A stretch of 64,000 bases of DNA from assembly GCA_002695005.1 (NCBI GenBank), contig NZNT01000029.1, positions 496,001 to 560,000 on the forward strand, read 5' to 3'. Both the position numbers and the translations under genes were made by a program. Under the pieces are notes generated by a model. It saw only the letters and a list, made by a program, of their open reading frames with translations. It did not search any database and had not been told where the DNA came from. This DNA is from Maritimibacter sp. (GTDB taxonomy: Bacteria > Pseudomonadota > Alphaproteobacteria > Rhodobacterales > Rhodobacteraceae). Shown here one piece after another: positions 33,301-44,528 of the stretch. Positions within the stretch are counted from its first letter, which is position 1; each line of letters opens with the position of its first letter.

Positions 33301-33993
33301 CAATCCCGCGTCTACGGCTCGAAACCGGGCGCCTATGGCGCTGGTCTGCAAGCCATGATCGACGAGAAGCTGTGGGAGCGGAAAGCCGACCTCGCCGCCG
33401 CCTATCTCGACTGGGGCGGCTACGCCTATGGCGCCGACGCCACCGGCACCCGCGACCGCGAAGGGCTGGAGCAACGCCTGAGCCAGACCGAGGCAATCAT
33501 CCAGAACCAGGACAACCGCGAACACGACCTCTTGGACAGCGACGACTACTACCAGTTCGAAGGGGGTGCCGCGGCGGCCGTCTCGACCCTTCAGGGCCGC
33601 GACCGCCCGATCTATCACAACGACCACTCGCGCCCCGAACGCCCGGTGATCCGCACGCTGGACGAGGAAATCGGCCGCGTCGTCCGCTCGCGTGTCGTGA
33701 ACCCCAAGTGGATCGAGGGGGTCAAACGCCACGGCTACAAGGGCGCGTTCGAAATCGCGGCCACGGTCGATTACCTCTTTGCCTTCGCCGCCACCACGGG
33801 CGCTGTGAAAAGCCACCACTTCGACCTCGTCCACGCGGCCTTTCTCGAAGACGAAGACACCCGCGCCTTCATCGAACGCCACAACGCGCCGGCCTTGGCC
33901 GAGATCGCGCAACGTCTGGCCGAGGCGATGGAGCGCGGCCTCTGGACCCCGCGCGCCAACTCCGCCCGCGCGCTGATCGAGGCGCTTGCGTGA
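30304..33993 (+). CDS. cobN: Cobaltochelatase subunit CobN (aerobic pathway)
   Basis: 1229 residues, the large ATP-dependent chelatase subunit that inserts Co2+ into hydrogenobyrinic acid a,c-diamide. Family traits: N-terminal MHLLAATPGQIDD, the NYPNKDGRLANGVGLDTP segment at about 392-409, MGKHGNLEWLPGKALALS near 560, and HNDHSRPERPVIRT near 1105. The partner subunits CobS and CobT are not in the window. Start ATG overlaps the preceding GNAT gene, and the stop overlaps the following one (GTGA). Confidence 0.95.
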   Translation: MHLLAATPGQIDDGKEAVDLGQTPADVVFISAADTELAALSEARGEMAAPPALRLANLTHLNHPMSVDLHIDDCAKQSRLVIARVLGGTGYWRYGAEQYAAHMAEAGVPLALLPGDDKPDAELAALSTVSDEDYAALWAYLVEGGPQNAANFLSYAAAMLDGGEKPAPASPLLRAGVYWPGAGVSDLATIREMWTPDAPVVPMVFYRALVQGAGLNPINRMVKALLRQGLNPLPVFVASLKDPVSTATLEHLFGEASPSVILNATSFAVGSPHQGDDSPENPLAMPAANAAPVFQVVLSASSEEAWAEGLNGLSARDIAMNVALPEVDGRVLTRAISFKGEAYYDDATQCAIATYRAQGDRIDFVARLAANWATLRTTPTPKRRVALVLANYPNKDGRLANGVGLDTPAATVHTLSLLADAGYHVQNAPADSDTLMQAIMAGPTNWLTDRHDRAGGVDLSMADYQIAYGQLPWEVRQRIEERWGKPEADPFFEPGAVDCGRFKLSVLTFGNVVVGLQPARGYNIDPTESYHSPDLVPPHNYLAFYIWLRDVHRANAIVHMGKHGNLEWLPGKALALSETCLPEAVLGPMPHIYPFIVNDPGEGTQAKRRTQAVIIDHLTPPLIRADTYGPLKDLEALVDEYYEAAGVDPRRIDHLRREILSLTAATGLDADVGMAGEDEDTDLAKLDAYLCELKEAQIRDGLHVFGQSPEGRLQRDLVQALVRVPRGDGKGPNASLIRALAADFAMRFDPLDCDMAAVWDGPRPEALTGGTWRTNGDTVERLEDFAARLINGEEVPPGPMSGAVMDEIATTVRPAVATCGPNEGAGLLTALDGRFVAPKPSGAPTRGRLDTLPTGGNFFSVDSRSVPTPTAWALGWKSASLLIDKYLQTNGDWPRTMLVTAWGTANMRTGGDDIAQALALMGVKPTWDTANRRVTGFEIIPSTALGRPRVDVTLRVSGFFRDAFPSLIALVDSAARAVQKLDEPDEDNPAAARARSGEAQSRVYGSKPGAYGAGLQAMIDEKLWERKADLAAAYLDWGGYAYGADATGTRDREGLEQRLSQTEAIIQNQDNREHDLLDSDDYYQFEGGAAAAVSTLQGRDRPIYHNDHSRPERPVIRTLDEEIGRVVRSRVVNPKWIEGVKRHGYKGAFEIAATVDYLFAFAATTGAVKSHHFDLVHAAFLEDEDTRAFIERHNAPALAEIAQRLAEAMERGLWTPRANSARALIEALA

Positions 33994-34895
33994 TCCGCAA
34001 CCTCGCGTCCGACGACGCGGCGCTGCCTGCGGTCCTGACCCTGATCCATGATGCCTTCGCCGACGTCCCGGACTCCCCGGCCGCGACCCTGACCCCGGCG
34101 GGACTGGCCGACAAGATCGCCCAGGGCCCGGCACTGGTGGTGGAACAGAACGGCGCCCCCGTCGCCTGCGTCTTCGCCCGGCCGTCCCGCGACGTGCCCG
34201 GCGCGCTCTATTTCGGAACCCTCGCCGTGGCGTCGACCGCACGACGTCACGGTCTCGCCCGTCGTCTTGTCGAGGCGCTCGACACCCATGCGAAAACCGA
34301 GGGCTTCTCCGGCCTCACGCTGGAAACATGGGCGGGCCACGACCACCTGATCCGCCTCTATGATGCGTTGGGGTTCGACCTGTCCCCCGGCACTGGCGAG
34401 ACCGTCATCATGACACGGCTCTTCGGCAGCACCAGACCGCGCCGGTTCTCGCAGGCCGACAATCCGGACCCGCTCATGACCCTCATCCGCGAAAGCTTTG
34501 CCTATATGGAGGGCCTGATCGACCCGCCATCCTCGATGACCCGGCTCACGCCCGACAGCATCCGCGCGCATCTCGCCACAGGCGAGATCTGGATCATCGG
34601 CCCGGCAACCGCGCCTGAGGCCTGCGTCTTCCTCACCCCGGACACCCCCGCGCTGTATCTCGGCAAACTCGCCGTGACGTCCCGGGCCAGAAACCGGGGC
34701 CTTGCCCGCGCACTCGTCACGCACGCCGCGACCCGCGCGCGCACACTTGGCTTCGACCGCCTGAGGCTCCAGTCCCGGATCGAACTGACCGAAAACCACG
34801 CCACCTTTCGCCACCTCGGCTTCACCAAGACGGCGGCCACTGCCCATCCGGGTTACAGCCGCGCAACCTCGATCACCTTCGAGAAACGGCTCTAG
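33990..34895 (+). CDS. Tandem GNAT acetyltransferase (two domains fused)
   Basis: 301 residues made of two GNAT domains, about 1-145 and 155-301. Domain 1 has GTLAVASTARRHGLARRLVEAL and RLYDALGFD; domain 2 has LGKLAVTSRARNRGLARALV and ATFRHLGFTK. Each carries the acetyl-CoA loop (R-x-x-G-L-A), so both could be active. The start is a GTG at 33990 overlapping the cobN stop. It is the second acetyltransferase gene touching cobN. Substrate unknown. Confidence 0.85.
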   Translation: MIRNLASDDAALPAVLTLIHDAFADVPDSPAATLTPAGLADKIAQGPALVVEQNGAPVACVFARPSRDVPGALYFGTLAVASTARRHGLARRLVEALDTHAKTEGFSGLTLETWAGHDHLIRLYDALGFDLSPGTGETVIMTRLFGSTRPRRFSQADNPDPLMTLIRESFAYMEGLIDPPSSMTRLTPDSIRAHLATGEIWIIGPATAPEACVFLTPDTPALYLGKLAVTSRARNRGLARALVTHAATRARTLGFDRLRLQSRIELTENHATFRHLGFTKTAATAHPGYSRATSITFEKRL

Positions 34896-34897
34896 GG

Positions 34898-34990
34898 CTT
34901 CTTCGGTCCGAAAATACCTCCGCCGGAGGCACCCGCTCATATCTGCCAAAGGCGGATATGAGCTGACAAAGCGCCGCGCCTCGCGCGGCC
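34898..34990 (-). repeat. Two-hairpin dispersed repeat, copy C (divergent form)
   Basis: Reading on the minus strand the conserved tail is GGAGGTATTTTCGGACCGAAGAAG (34921-34898 core). A short hairpin CCTCC-GCC-GGAGG lies at 34917-34929. Next to it is a long hairpin GCTCATATCtGCC/GGCgGATATGAGC (34935-34947 and 34951-34963), then GCCGCGC/GCGCGGC near 34974-34990. It lies between the convergent GNAT and lipoprotein genes and can serve as a terminator for either. Confidence 0.65.
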
Positions 34991-35003
34991 CCTGTCGGAC
35001 ACG

Positions 35004-35297
35004 TCAGCCACAGGCGAGCCGCGCGGTCACGACGGCCTGATCGCCCTTGAGTGTGCCCTGCCACACGCGGCACCCCGTGGCCCGCTCGATCGCCACCTCG
35101 GCGCGCGCGAGCACGACCGACAGCCGGGGCAGCGCCTCGGGCGAGATGCGGATCACCTCGACCCGGTCGCCATTGCGCCAGACCGAAAACCGGCTGGTTT
35201 CGACCGTCACCTCGACATGGGGCGAATCCATGAACCGGGGGCTCGGGCTGTTGCAGGCCGCGAGGGCCGCACAGGCCAGGAAAACAAATGATCTCAT
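35004..35297 (-). CDS. Small lipoprotein of unknown function
   Basis: 97 residues. Lipoprotein signal with lipobox LAAC at Cys15. The mature part has a predicted beta-rich stretch (VEVTVETSRFSVWRNGDRVEVIRI) and two more Cys (GCRVWQG and the penultimate residue). No family recognised. A perfect CtrA-type site (TTAA-N7-TTAA) lies 24 bases upstream of the start codon. Confidence 0.7.
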   Translation of the reverse strand: MRSFVFLACAALAACNSPSPRFMDSPHVEVTVETSRFSVWRNGDRVEVIRISPEALPRLSVVLARAEVAIERATGCRVWQGTLKGDQAVVTARLACG

Positions 35298-35320
35298 GGC
35301 CCGACCAAAACCGAACCCGG

Positions 35321-35335
35321 TTAACAGAAGGTTAA
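35321..35335. promoter_or_regulatory. Candidate CtrA-binding site
   Basis: TTAA at 35321-35324 and TTAA at 35332-35335 with exactly seven bases between, each followed by C: the full consensus of the alphaproteobacterial cell-cycle regulator CtrA. It sits between the divergent lipoprotein (start 35297) and membrane-protein (start 35427) genes. In such GC-rich DNA the match is unlikely by chance, but binding is not shown. Confidence 0.5.
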
Positions 35336-35426
35336 CCTTGGCCCTGCAACACCTTGTCGCACTGCAAGCCCGCGATCGTTTCGATTACAACGTATGCGGA
35401 AAATCGAATATGAAAGGAAGCGAACC

Positions 35427-36632
35427 ATGCACTCCAACCGTCCGGCGGACAGCTACTCGCCGCTCTACTTCCTTGCCTCCGTCGGCGCCGGTGGCCTGTC
35501 GGTCACGTTCTTCATGTACCTGATGTTCTGGGTGCCCCATCCGGGCCGCCCGGTCCCGATTTTCGAGGATATCGCGGCTGCCTGGTCCACCGGCGGGGCC
35601 GGGCTCAGAACCGCCATCGTCATCGCGATGGCCGGCATTGCGGTCTTTGCGTTCATCAATCTTCAAAAGCTGCTGTGGAACATCGCGGCCTTCACCCGTT
35701 TCAAGACGACGGAAGGGTATGAGACACTGCGCAACTCCAATGCCGAGACCACGCTCCTCGCCTATCCGCTGGCCCTCGCCATGTCCGTGAACGGGCTCTT
35801 CATCGTGGGCCTCGTCTTCATCCCCGGCCTCTGGAGCGTGGTCGAATATCTCTTCCCCTTCGCCATGGCCGCCTTCCTCGCCATCGGGATCTTCGCGCTC
35901 TCGACCATCGGCGACTTCCTCGGGCGCGTGCTGACCAAGGGCGGGCTGTTCGACGTGACCGCCCACAATTCCTTCGCCCAGCTCCTGCCGACCTTCGCGC
36001 TGGCGATGGTGGCCGTGGGCCTCGCCGCCCCTGCCGCCATGTCGGGCAACAGCCTGGTTGTCGGCGTTTCGCTCGTCGGCTCGACCTTCTTTTCGACCGT
36101 GGCGATCGTCTATGCCGCCGTGGCACTGGTCACGGCCTTCAACTCGATGCTGCACTACGGCACGGCCCGGGAAAGCGCCCCGACGCTGATGATCCTGATC
36201 CCGCTGATGACCATCCTCGGCATCATGTTCCTGCGTCAGGATCACGGCCTCCACACCACGTTCGAGGCGCACAAGACGCCCGCCGAGACCATGATGTTTC
36301 TCGCCCGCCTCGTGTCGGTGCAGGTGATGTTCCTCGGCCTTGGTCTCGTCGTGCTCAAGCGTGAGGCGTATTTCAAGGATTTCGTCTTCGGCACCAAGAC
36401 CTCCCCCGGCTCCTATGCGCTGGTCTGTCCGGGTGTGGCGCTGTCGGTGCTGACCCAGTTCTTCCTGCACAAGGGGCTGGTCGCGGCCGGGATCGTGGAC
36501 AAGTTCTCGGTTGCCTACTGGGTCATCGTGGCCATCGCGCTTGCCTTCCAGTGGTCGATGGTCTGGCTGGTGTTCCGCCTGAACCGTCAGCATTTCGCCA
36601 AGGCCCCGGGCGCGGCCGTGCCTGCCGAGTGA
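35427..36632 (+). CDS. Polytopic membrane protein, TsoY-like
   Basis: 401 residues with about ten hydrophobic helices. The start SPLYFLASVGAGGLSVTFFM then YLMFWVPHPGRPVPIFEDI resembles what I remember of the TsoY (seleno)protein family; the overall ten-helix plan is also like the tellurite-resistance/dicarboxylate (TDT/SLAC1) group. Substrate unknown. ATG 35427 with GAAAGGAAG upstream. It stands alone, downstream of the CtrA-type site. Function call is tentative. Confidence 0.6.
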   Translation: MHSNRPADSYSPLYFLASVGAGGLSVTFFMYLMFWVPHPGRPVPIFEDIAAAWSTGGAGLRTAIVIAMAGIAVFAFINLQKLLWNIAAFTRFKTTEGYETLRNSNAETTLLAYPLALAMSVNGLFIVGLVFIPGLWSVVEYLFPFAMAAFLAIGIFALSTIGDFLGRVLTKGGLFDVTAHNSFAQLLPTFALAMVAVGLAAPAAMSGNSLVVGVSLVGSTFFSTVAIVYAAVALVTAFNSMLHYGTARESAPTLMILIPLMTILGIMFLRQDHGLHTTFEAHKTPAETMMFLARLVSVQVMFLGLGLVVLKREAYFKDFVFGTKTSPGSYALVCPGVALSVLTQFFLHKGLVAAGIVDKFSVAYWVIVAIALAFQWSMVWLVFRLNRQHFAKAPGAAVPAE

Positions 36633-36745
36633 TACGACCCGACGTCCCTGAGGCGGGGTGGGCCGCTGGCCTGTCCCGCCTCGCATGAGCGGTTGCGCTC
36701 GCCCCCGCCGCCGCTACCATCGCCGGACGCGCGAACGGGGACCCG

Positions 36746-37090
36746 ATGATCCGAGCCATTGCCATCCTTCTGGGCTTTCAACTCGCCGGTGAGGTCACCG
36801 CGCGGGCGCTGGGCCTCAGTCTGCCGGGCCCGGTCCTCGGCTTCGCCGCGCTGTTCGTCGCCTTCCTCGTCTGGCCGCCGCTCCATGCGATGCTGGCGGA
36901 GACCGCACGCGGCCTGCTGGCCCATCTGTCGCTCCTTTTCGTGCCGGCGGGTGTGGGGGTGGTGGGCCATATCTCCAGCCTTGGCGCGCAAAGCGCCGCC
37001 GTCCTCGCCGCCATCATCGCCTCGACCGCGCTGGCCATCGCCGTGGGCGCGGGCACCTTCGTTCTCGTGGACCGGGCCACGCGGCGATGA
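36746..37090 (+). CDS. CidA/LrgA-family membrane protein
   Basis: 114 residues with four helices. GEVTARALGLSLPGPVLGFAALFVAF and LLFVPAGVGVVGHISSL correspond to the CidA/LrgA core. In Gram-positive bacteria the family has holin-like or antiholin-like effects; in plants and other bacteria an LrgAB unit transports pyruvate or glycolate-type acids. It overlaps the LrgB gene (ATGA at 37087), forming the usual pair. Confidence 0.88.
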   Translation: MIRAIAILLGFQLAGEVTARALGLSLPGPVLGFAALFVAFLVWPPLHAMLAETARGLLAHLSLLFVPAGVGVVGHISSLGAQSAAVLAAIIASTALAIAVGAGTFVLVDRATRR

Positions 37091-37803
37091 CCGATTTCGC
37101 CGATATCTGGTCCTACCTCGCGCAGGGTCCGCTCCTGTGGCTGACCGCGACGCTGATCGCCTACCTCGTCGGCGCTTGGCTGCAAAAGGTGTCCGGCACG
37201 AAACCCTGGGTGAACCCGGTGCTGATCGCCGTCGCGCTCCTCGCGGGCGTGCTGACCGTGAGCGGCACGGCGTATGAGACCTATTTCGAGGGCGCGCAGT
37301 TCGTCCACTTCATGCTCGGCCCCGCGACCGTCGCGCTGGCGATCCCGCTTTACGACAACCGCGCGCTGATCCGCGCCTCGGCGCTCCCGATGCTGGCTGC
37401 CCTCGTGGCCGGATCACTTACCGCGATCCTGTCGGCGCTCGCCATCGCCCGCGCGCTGGGGGTGAGCGGCGATGTCCTGATCTCGCTGGCCCCGAAATCC
37501 GCGACCGCCCCCGTGGCGCTGGGCGTGGCCGAGGCGATCGGCGGCTCGCCCACCCTGACCGCCGTGCTCGTCATCCTCACCGGCATTACCGGGGCTGTCA
37601 TCGCCGCGCCCATCCTGAACCTGCTTCGCATCCGCGACGACCGGGCGCGCGGCTTCGCGCTCGGCACGGCCAGCCACGGCATCGGCACCGCCCGCGCGTT
37701 TCAGGAAAGCCAGACCTCGGGCGCCTTTTCCGGCGTCGCGATGGGGCTCAACGCCATCCTGACGGCGCTGATCGCGCCCGTCATCATCCGCCTGTTCACC
37801 TGA
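37087..37803 (+). CDS. LrgB-family membrane protein
   Basis: 238 residues with about seven helices. Diagnostic stretches: MLGPATVALAIPLYDNRALI, SLAPKSATAPVALGVAEAIGG and GFALGTASHGIGTARAFQES, all typical of LrgB/CidB. It is translated together with the upstream CidA/LrgA gene. A role in small organic-acid transport or membrane integrity is inferred from family members. cobO follows 11 bases after the stop and may be in the same transcript. Confidence 0.92.
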   Translation: MTDFADIWSYLAQGPLLWLTATLIAYLVGAWLQKVSGTKPWVNPVLIAVALLAGVLTVSGTAYETYFEGAQFVHFMLGPATVALAIPLYDNRALIRASALPMLAALVAGSLTAILSALAIARALGVSGDVLISLAPKSATAPVALGVAEAIGGSPTLTAVLVILTGITGAVIAAPILNLLRIRDDRARGFALGTASHGIGTARAFQESQTSGAFSGVAMGLNAILTALIAPVIIRLFT

Positions 37804-37814
37804 AGGAGGTCCAC

Positions 37815-38423
37815 ATGACCGACGACACCGACCGCCACGCCCAGAAAATGGCCAAGAAGAAGGCCGCGCGGGACAAGATCATGGCCACCAAGACCGAGGA
37901 AAAGGGGCTCATCATCGTCCATACCGGCAAGGGCAAGGGGAAATCCTCCTCCGCCTTCGGCATGGTCTTTCGCGCCATCGCGCACAAGATGCCCTCGGCC
38001 GTCGTCCAGTTCATCAAGGGCGGCATGGGCACCGGCGAGCGTGACCTGATCGAAGGCCACTTCTCGGACCTGTGCCAGTTCTACACCATGGGCGAGGGCT
38101 TTACCTGGGAAACGCAGGACAAGTCGCGCGACATCGAAATGGCGCAGGCCGCGTGGGAGAAATCGAAAGAGCTGATCCGTGACCCGAACATCCGCCTCGT
38201 CCTGCTCGACGAGATCAACATCGCGCTGCGCTACGACTACATCGACATCGACGAGGTGGTGACCTTCCTTGTCGAGGAAAAGCCGGACATGACACATGTG
38301 ATCCTGACGGGTCGCAACGCCAAGGACGACCTGATCGAGATCGCGGACCTCGTGACCGAGATGGAACTCATCAAGCACCCGTTCCGCTCGGGCGTGAAAG
38401 CACAGGCGGGCGTCGAATACTGA
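37815..38423 (+). CDS. cobO: Cob(I)yrinic acid a,c-diamide adenosyltransferase (CobO/BtuR type)
   Basis: Attaches the adenosyl group to the reduced cobalt of the corrin. 202 residues with a Lys-rich N-terminus, the Walker A-like loop HTGKGKGKSSSAFG (about 36-49), QFIKGGMGTGERDL, and LLDEINIALRYDYID near 135. ATG 37815 has a perfect AGGAGG site. A second, unrelated adenosyltransferase (PduO type) is encoded at 58384. Confidence 0.95.
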   Translation: MTDDTDRHAQKMAKKKAARDKIMATKTEEKGLIIVHTGKGKGKSSSAFGMVFRAIAHKMPSAVVQFIKGGMGTGERDLIEGHFSDLCQFYTMGEGFTWETQDKSRDIEMAQAAWEKSKELIRDPNIRLVLLDEINIALRYDYIDIDEVVTFLVEEKPDMTHVILTGRNAKDDLIEIADLVTEMELIKHPFRSGVKAQAGVEY

Positions 38424-41077
<2,654 letters not shown>

Positions 41078-41134
41078 GACCCGATTACGGCACCGGGACG
41101 CGTCTGGATGCAAGAGATTTGGCCGGGGCCGCCC

Positions 41135-42535
41135 TTATCCGAGCGCGGAGCGCCACCGGGCGATCTGTTCGCGCACCCGGACCGGGGCCGTGCCACCGTA
41201 GGAGGTGCGCGAGGCGACCGAGGCATCGACGGTCAGCACGTCGAACACGCCCTCGGTAATCCCCTCATGGACGCTGCGCATATCGTCGAGCGTCAGGTCC
41301 GGCAGGTCGCAGCCCTTGCCCTCGGCCATCGCGACGAGGGAGCCCGTGACATGGTGGGCATCGCGGAAGGGCAGGCCCAGCTCGCGCACCAGCCAGTCGG
41401 CGAGGTCGGTGGCGGTCGAGAAGCCGGAGGACGCGGCGGCGGCGAGCGCGTCACGGTTCGCGGTCAGGTCGGACACCATCCCGGTCATCGCCGCGAGCGA
41501 GAGCATGAGCGTGTCGGCGGCGTCGAACACCTGTTCCTTGTCTTCCTGCATGTCCTTGGAATAGGCGAGCGGCAGGCCCTTCATCACCGTGAACAGCGCG
41601 ACCATCGCGCCCATGATCCGCCCGATCTTGGCGCGGATCAGTTCGGCGGCGTCGGGGTTCTTCTTCTGCGGCATGATCGAGGAGCCGGTGGAGAAGCGGT
41701 CGCTCATCGTCACGAAGCGGAACTGGGCGGAGGACCAGATCACCAGCTCTTCGGAAAAGCGCGACAGGTGCATGGCGCAGATCGTGGCGCAGGACAGGAA
41801 TTCCAGCGCGTGATCGCGGTCCGACACGGCGTCGAGCGAGTTGGCCATCGGGCGGTCGAAGCCGAGCGCCTCGGCGGTCATGTGGCGGTCGATGGCAAAC
41901 CCGGTCCCGGCGAGCGCGGCGGCCCCGAGGGGGGATTCGTTCATCCGGCGGCGGGCATCCTCGAACCGGGACTTGTCGCGCCCGAACATCTCGACATAGG
42001 CCATCATGTGATGACCCCATGTCACCGGTTGCGCGGTTTGCAGGTGGGTAAAGCCGGGCATGACCCAGTCGGCCCCCGCCTCGGCCTGATCGAGAAAGGC
42101 GCGGATGAGGGCGTCGAGGCCGTCGATGGCCGCGTCGAGCTGATCGCGCACCCAGAGGCGGAAATCCGTCGCCACCTGATCGTTGCGCGAGCGCGCGGTA
42201 TGCAGACGCCCGGCGGGTTCCCCGATCAGCTCTTTCAGCCGGGCTTCCACGTTCATGTGGATGTCCTCCAGCGCGGTCGAGTAGGCGAACGCGCCGTTCT
42301 CGATTTCTGACAGAACCGTGAGGAGGCCTTCCCGGATCGCTTCCGCATCGTTATCCGTAATGATGCCCGTGGTCGCGAGCATCGCGGCATGGGCACGAGA
42401 GCCGGTGATGTCCTGGGGGGCCAGCCGCTTGTCGTAGCCGATCGACGCATTGATCGCTTCCATGATCGCGTCAGGGCCTGCGGCAAAGCGTCCGCCCCAC
42501 ATGGCGTTAGCGGTTTTTTTGTTGTTGTCTGTCAT
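41135..42535 (-). CDS. argH: Argininosuccinate lyase
   Basis: Last step of arginine synthesis: argininosuccinate to arginine and fumarate. 466 residues of the fumarase/aspartase superfamily. Signature [12 protein letters not shown] at about 280-292, plus [16 protein letters not shown] (about 110-125) and [15 protein letters not shown] (about 155-170). ATG 42533-42535 (MTDNNKK). Divergent from a thioredoxin-like gene with only 23 bases between the two starts, an arrangement conserved in this bacterial order. Confidence 0.96.
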   Translation of the reverse strand: MTDNNKKTANAMWGGRFAAGPDAIMEAINASIGYDKRLAPQDITGSRAHAAMLATTGIITDNDAEAIREGLLTVLSEIENGAFAYSTALEDIHMNVEARLKELIGEPAGRLHTARSRNDQVATDFRLWVRDQLDAAIDGLDALIRAFLDQAEAGADWVMPGFTHLQTAQPVTWGHHMMAYVEMFGRDKSRFEDARRRMNESPLGAAALAGTGFAIDRHMTAEALGFDRPMANSLDAVSDRDHALEFLSCATICAMHLSRFSEELVIWSSAQFRFVTMSDRFSTGSSIMPQKKNPDAAELIRAKIGRIMGAMVALFTVMKGLPLAYSKDMQEDKEQVFDAADTLMLSLAAMTGMVSDLTANRDALAAAASSGFSTATDLADWLVRELGLPFRDAHHVTGSLVAMAEGKGCDLPDLTLDDMRSVHEGITEGVFDVLTVDASVASRTSYGGTAPVRVREQIARWRSALG

Positions 42536-42558
42536 GGCCGGGAGCCTCGGAGAACCTG

Positions 42559-43119
42559 ATGAATATTCGCAAGCTGCTATACGCGGCCCTCCTTCTGGGT
42601 GCAAACGCCGCCTTCGCCGACATGGCCGAGATCGAGGCGCTTAAGGACGGCGACATGAAAAAGCTCATGTTCTCGTCCGAACCGTCACCGGCGGGGCAGG
42701 CGACGTTCACCGATACCGAGGGCAACGAGGTGTCGCTCGCCGATTATCGCGGGAAGGTCGTTCTGTTGAACTTCTGGGCGACTTGGTGCGCGCCCTGTCG
42801 GCATGAAATGCCCATGCTCGATGCGTTGCAGGCGGAATACGGCGGCGACGATTTCGCGGTCGTGACCGTGGCCACGGGTCGCAACAAGGAAATGGCGATC
42901 AAGAAGTTTTTCGAGGAGGTCGGGGTCGAGAACCTGCCGATCCTCATGGACCCGAAACAGGGGCTTGCGCGCGAGATGGGGGTCATGGGCCTTCCGGTCA
43001 CGGTGCTGCTCGACCGCGAGGGCAACGAGATCGCGCGCCTCATGGGGGATGCCGACTGGTCGTCTGAAAGTGCAATGGCCATCGTTTCGGCCCTGATCGC
43101 GGAGGATGGCGGCGCCTGA
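42559..43119 (+). CDS. tlpA: TlpA-like periplasmic thiol-disulfide oxidoreductase
   Basis: 186 residues. Signal peptide about 1-20 (ends AAFA). Thioredoxin fold with the active site WATWCAPC (Cys77, Cys80) and the cis-Pro at GLPVTV. TlpA/ResA-type proteins reduce periplasmic disulfides, for example in cytochrome c or cytochrome oxidase assembly. Divergent from argH. The next gene starts 74 bases downstream. Confidence 0.9.
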   Translation: MNIRKLLYAALLLGANAAFADMAEIEALKDGDMKKLMFSSEPSPAGQATFTDTEGNEVSLADYRGKVVLLNFWATWCAPCRHEMPMLDALQAEYGGDDFAVVTVATGRNKEMAIKKFFEEVGVENLPILMDPKQGLAREMGVMGLPVTVLLDREGNEIARLMGDADWSSESAMAIVSALIAEDGGA

Positions 43120-43193
43120 GGGCGCGGTTTCCGTCGCGCCAAGATTGACAGCGGCGCGCGCCCCGGCTTCCCTGTGATCCGGAGGAGACCCCC

Positions 43194-43583
43194 ATGCCGC
43201 TCTGGCTTCTAGGCATCATCGTCGTTGTCGGGCTGACCGCCATCTGGCTGGTCATGCGGGTCTATGGTTTCGACCGCCCGCTCACGCTGACCCATGAGGT
43301 CGTGGCGCAGGAATTCGCCGTCGACAACCCCGGCCTGACGCCCGAGGACATACACCTCGCCAAATCCGGACAATCGGCGCTCGTCCATGCCGGTGGATCG
43401 ACCTATGTGCTCTGGGTCATGGGGCAGGACGTGGCGACCCATGACCTTGCCAAGGCGCGCGTCAGCGACGCGGAGAGCGGGCTGACCCTGCGCCTGCCGG
43501 ACTTCGCCGCGCCGCGGGTGACGCTGACCCTGACCGAGGACGAGAAGGCCCGGTGGAAACCGATGATCGAGGAGGCCGTCTGA
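43194..43583 (+). CDS. Single-span membrane protein of unknown function
   Basis: 129 residues: an N-terminal membrane helix (about 3-22, LWLLGIIVVVGLTAIWLVM) followed by a soluble domain of about 105 residues with no recognised motif. ATG 43194 behind CCGGAGGAG. Its stop overlaps the start of the sterol-desaturase-like gene (TGATG), so the two are likely functionally linked. No family could be named. Confidence 0.65.
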   Translation: MPLWLLGIIVVVGLTAIWLVMRVYGFDRPLTLTHEVVAQEFAVDNPGLTPEDIHLAKSGQSALVHAGGSTYVLWVMGQDVATHDLAKARVSDAESGLTLRLPDFAAPRVTLTLTEDEKARWKPMIEEAV

Positions 43584-44521
43584 TGGATCTGTCGCAGCTC
43601 ACCTATCCGGACGTGATCTCGCTCGCCGTGCCATTCTTTGTCGCTGCGATCCTGATCGAGGTGACGTGGATCTTCGTCAAGCACAGGGGCGGGCGCTATG
43701 AGGCGCGCGACGCGATGACGAGCCTTGCGATGGGCGTGGGCAACGTGGCCTCGGGCATCCTTCTGGGCTTCATCACCTTCGGCTTCTTCATGTGGTTGTG
43801 GGAAATCACGCCGGTCGACCTTGGCACCGCCTGGTGGGTCGTGGCGCTGTGCTTCGTGCTGGATGACCTGCGCTACTACTGGGTTCATCGCTTCGGCCAC
43901 CGGGTGCGCTGGGTCTGGGCGAGCCATGTGAACCATCATTCGAGCCAGCACTACAACCTCACCACGGCGCTCAGGCAGACGTGGACGGGCACCTTCACCT
44001 TCATGATGATTGTGCGCGCGCCGCTGGTCCTGCTTGGGTTTCACCCGGCAATGATCCTGTTCGTGGGCGGTCTGAACCTGATCTATCAGTTCTGGATTCA
44101 CACCGAAGCGATCAACAAGATGCCGCGCTGGTTCGAGGCGGTGATGAACACGCCATCGCATCACCGGGTGCATCACGGGCGCAATCCGCGCTATCTCGAC
44201 GCCAATTACGCCGGTGTCTTCATCATCTGGGACAAGCTCTTCGGCACCTTCGTGCCGGAGCTGGAGGAGGACCGGCCCGACTATGGCCTCGTCCACAATA
44301 TCGGGACGTTCAATCCGCTCCGGGTGGCATTCCATGAATGGGTCGCCATTTTCCGCGATTGGCGTCAGCCGGGTCTGACGCTCTGGGACCGCCTGCGCTA
44401 TGCCGTTATGCCGCCGGGCTGGCGCCATGACGGGAGCGGGGGCGGGTCCGAGCGGCTCAAGGCCGAGTATGTCGAGGCGCATCCCGAAGCCCGGGGCACG
44501 CCGGGCTTCGAGCGGTTCTAA
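43583..44521 (+). CDS. Sterol desaturase/fatty acid hydroxylase-family membrane protein
   Basis: 312 residues, integral membrane di-iron protein. Histidine boxes: VHRFGH (His102, His106), HVNHHSS (His115, His118, His119), and HHRVHH plus the preceding HT near 195-205. Family members hydroxylate or desaturate sterols, carotenoids or acyl chains; the substrate here is not readable. Translation is coupled to the small membrane protein upstream. Confidence 0.9.
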   Translation: MDLSQLTYPDVISLAVPFFVAAILIEVTWIFVKHRGGRYEARDAMTSLAMGVGNVASGILLGFITFGFFMWLWEITPVDLGTAWWVVALCFVLDDLRYYWVHRFGHRVRWVWASHVNHHSSQHYNLTTALRQTWTGTFTFMMIVRAPLVLLGFHPAMILFVGGLNLIYQFWIHTEAINKMPRWFEAVMNTPSHHRVHHGRNPRYLDANYAGVFIIWDKLFGTFVPELEEDRPDYGLVHNIGTFNPLRVAFHEWVAIFRDWRQPGLTLWDRLRYAVMPPGWRHDGSGGGSERLKAEYVEAHPEARGTPGFERF

Positions 44522-44528
44522 GGGCGCA

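Noticed and set aside
36746-37803. CidA/LrgB pair as lysis module
   Set aside because: No supporting lysis genes; the family also transports small acids, so no lysis claim is made.
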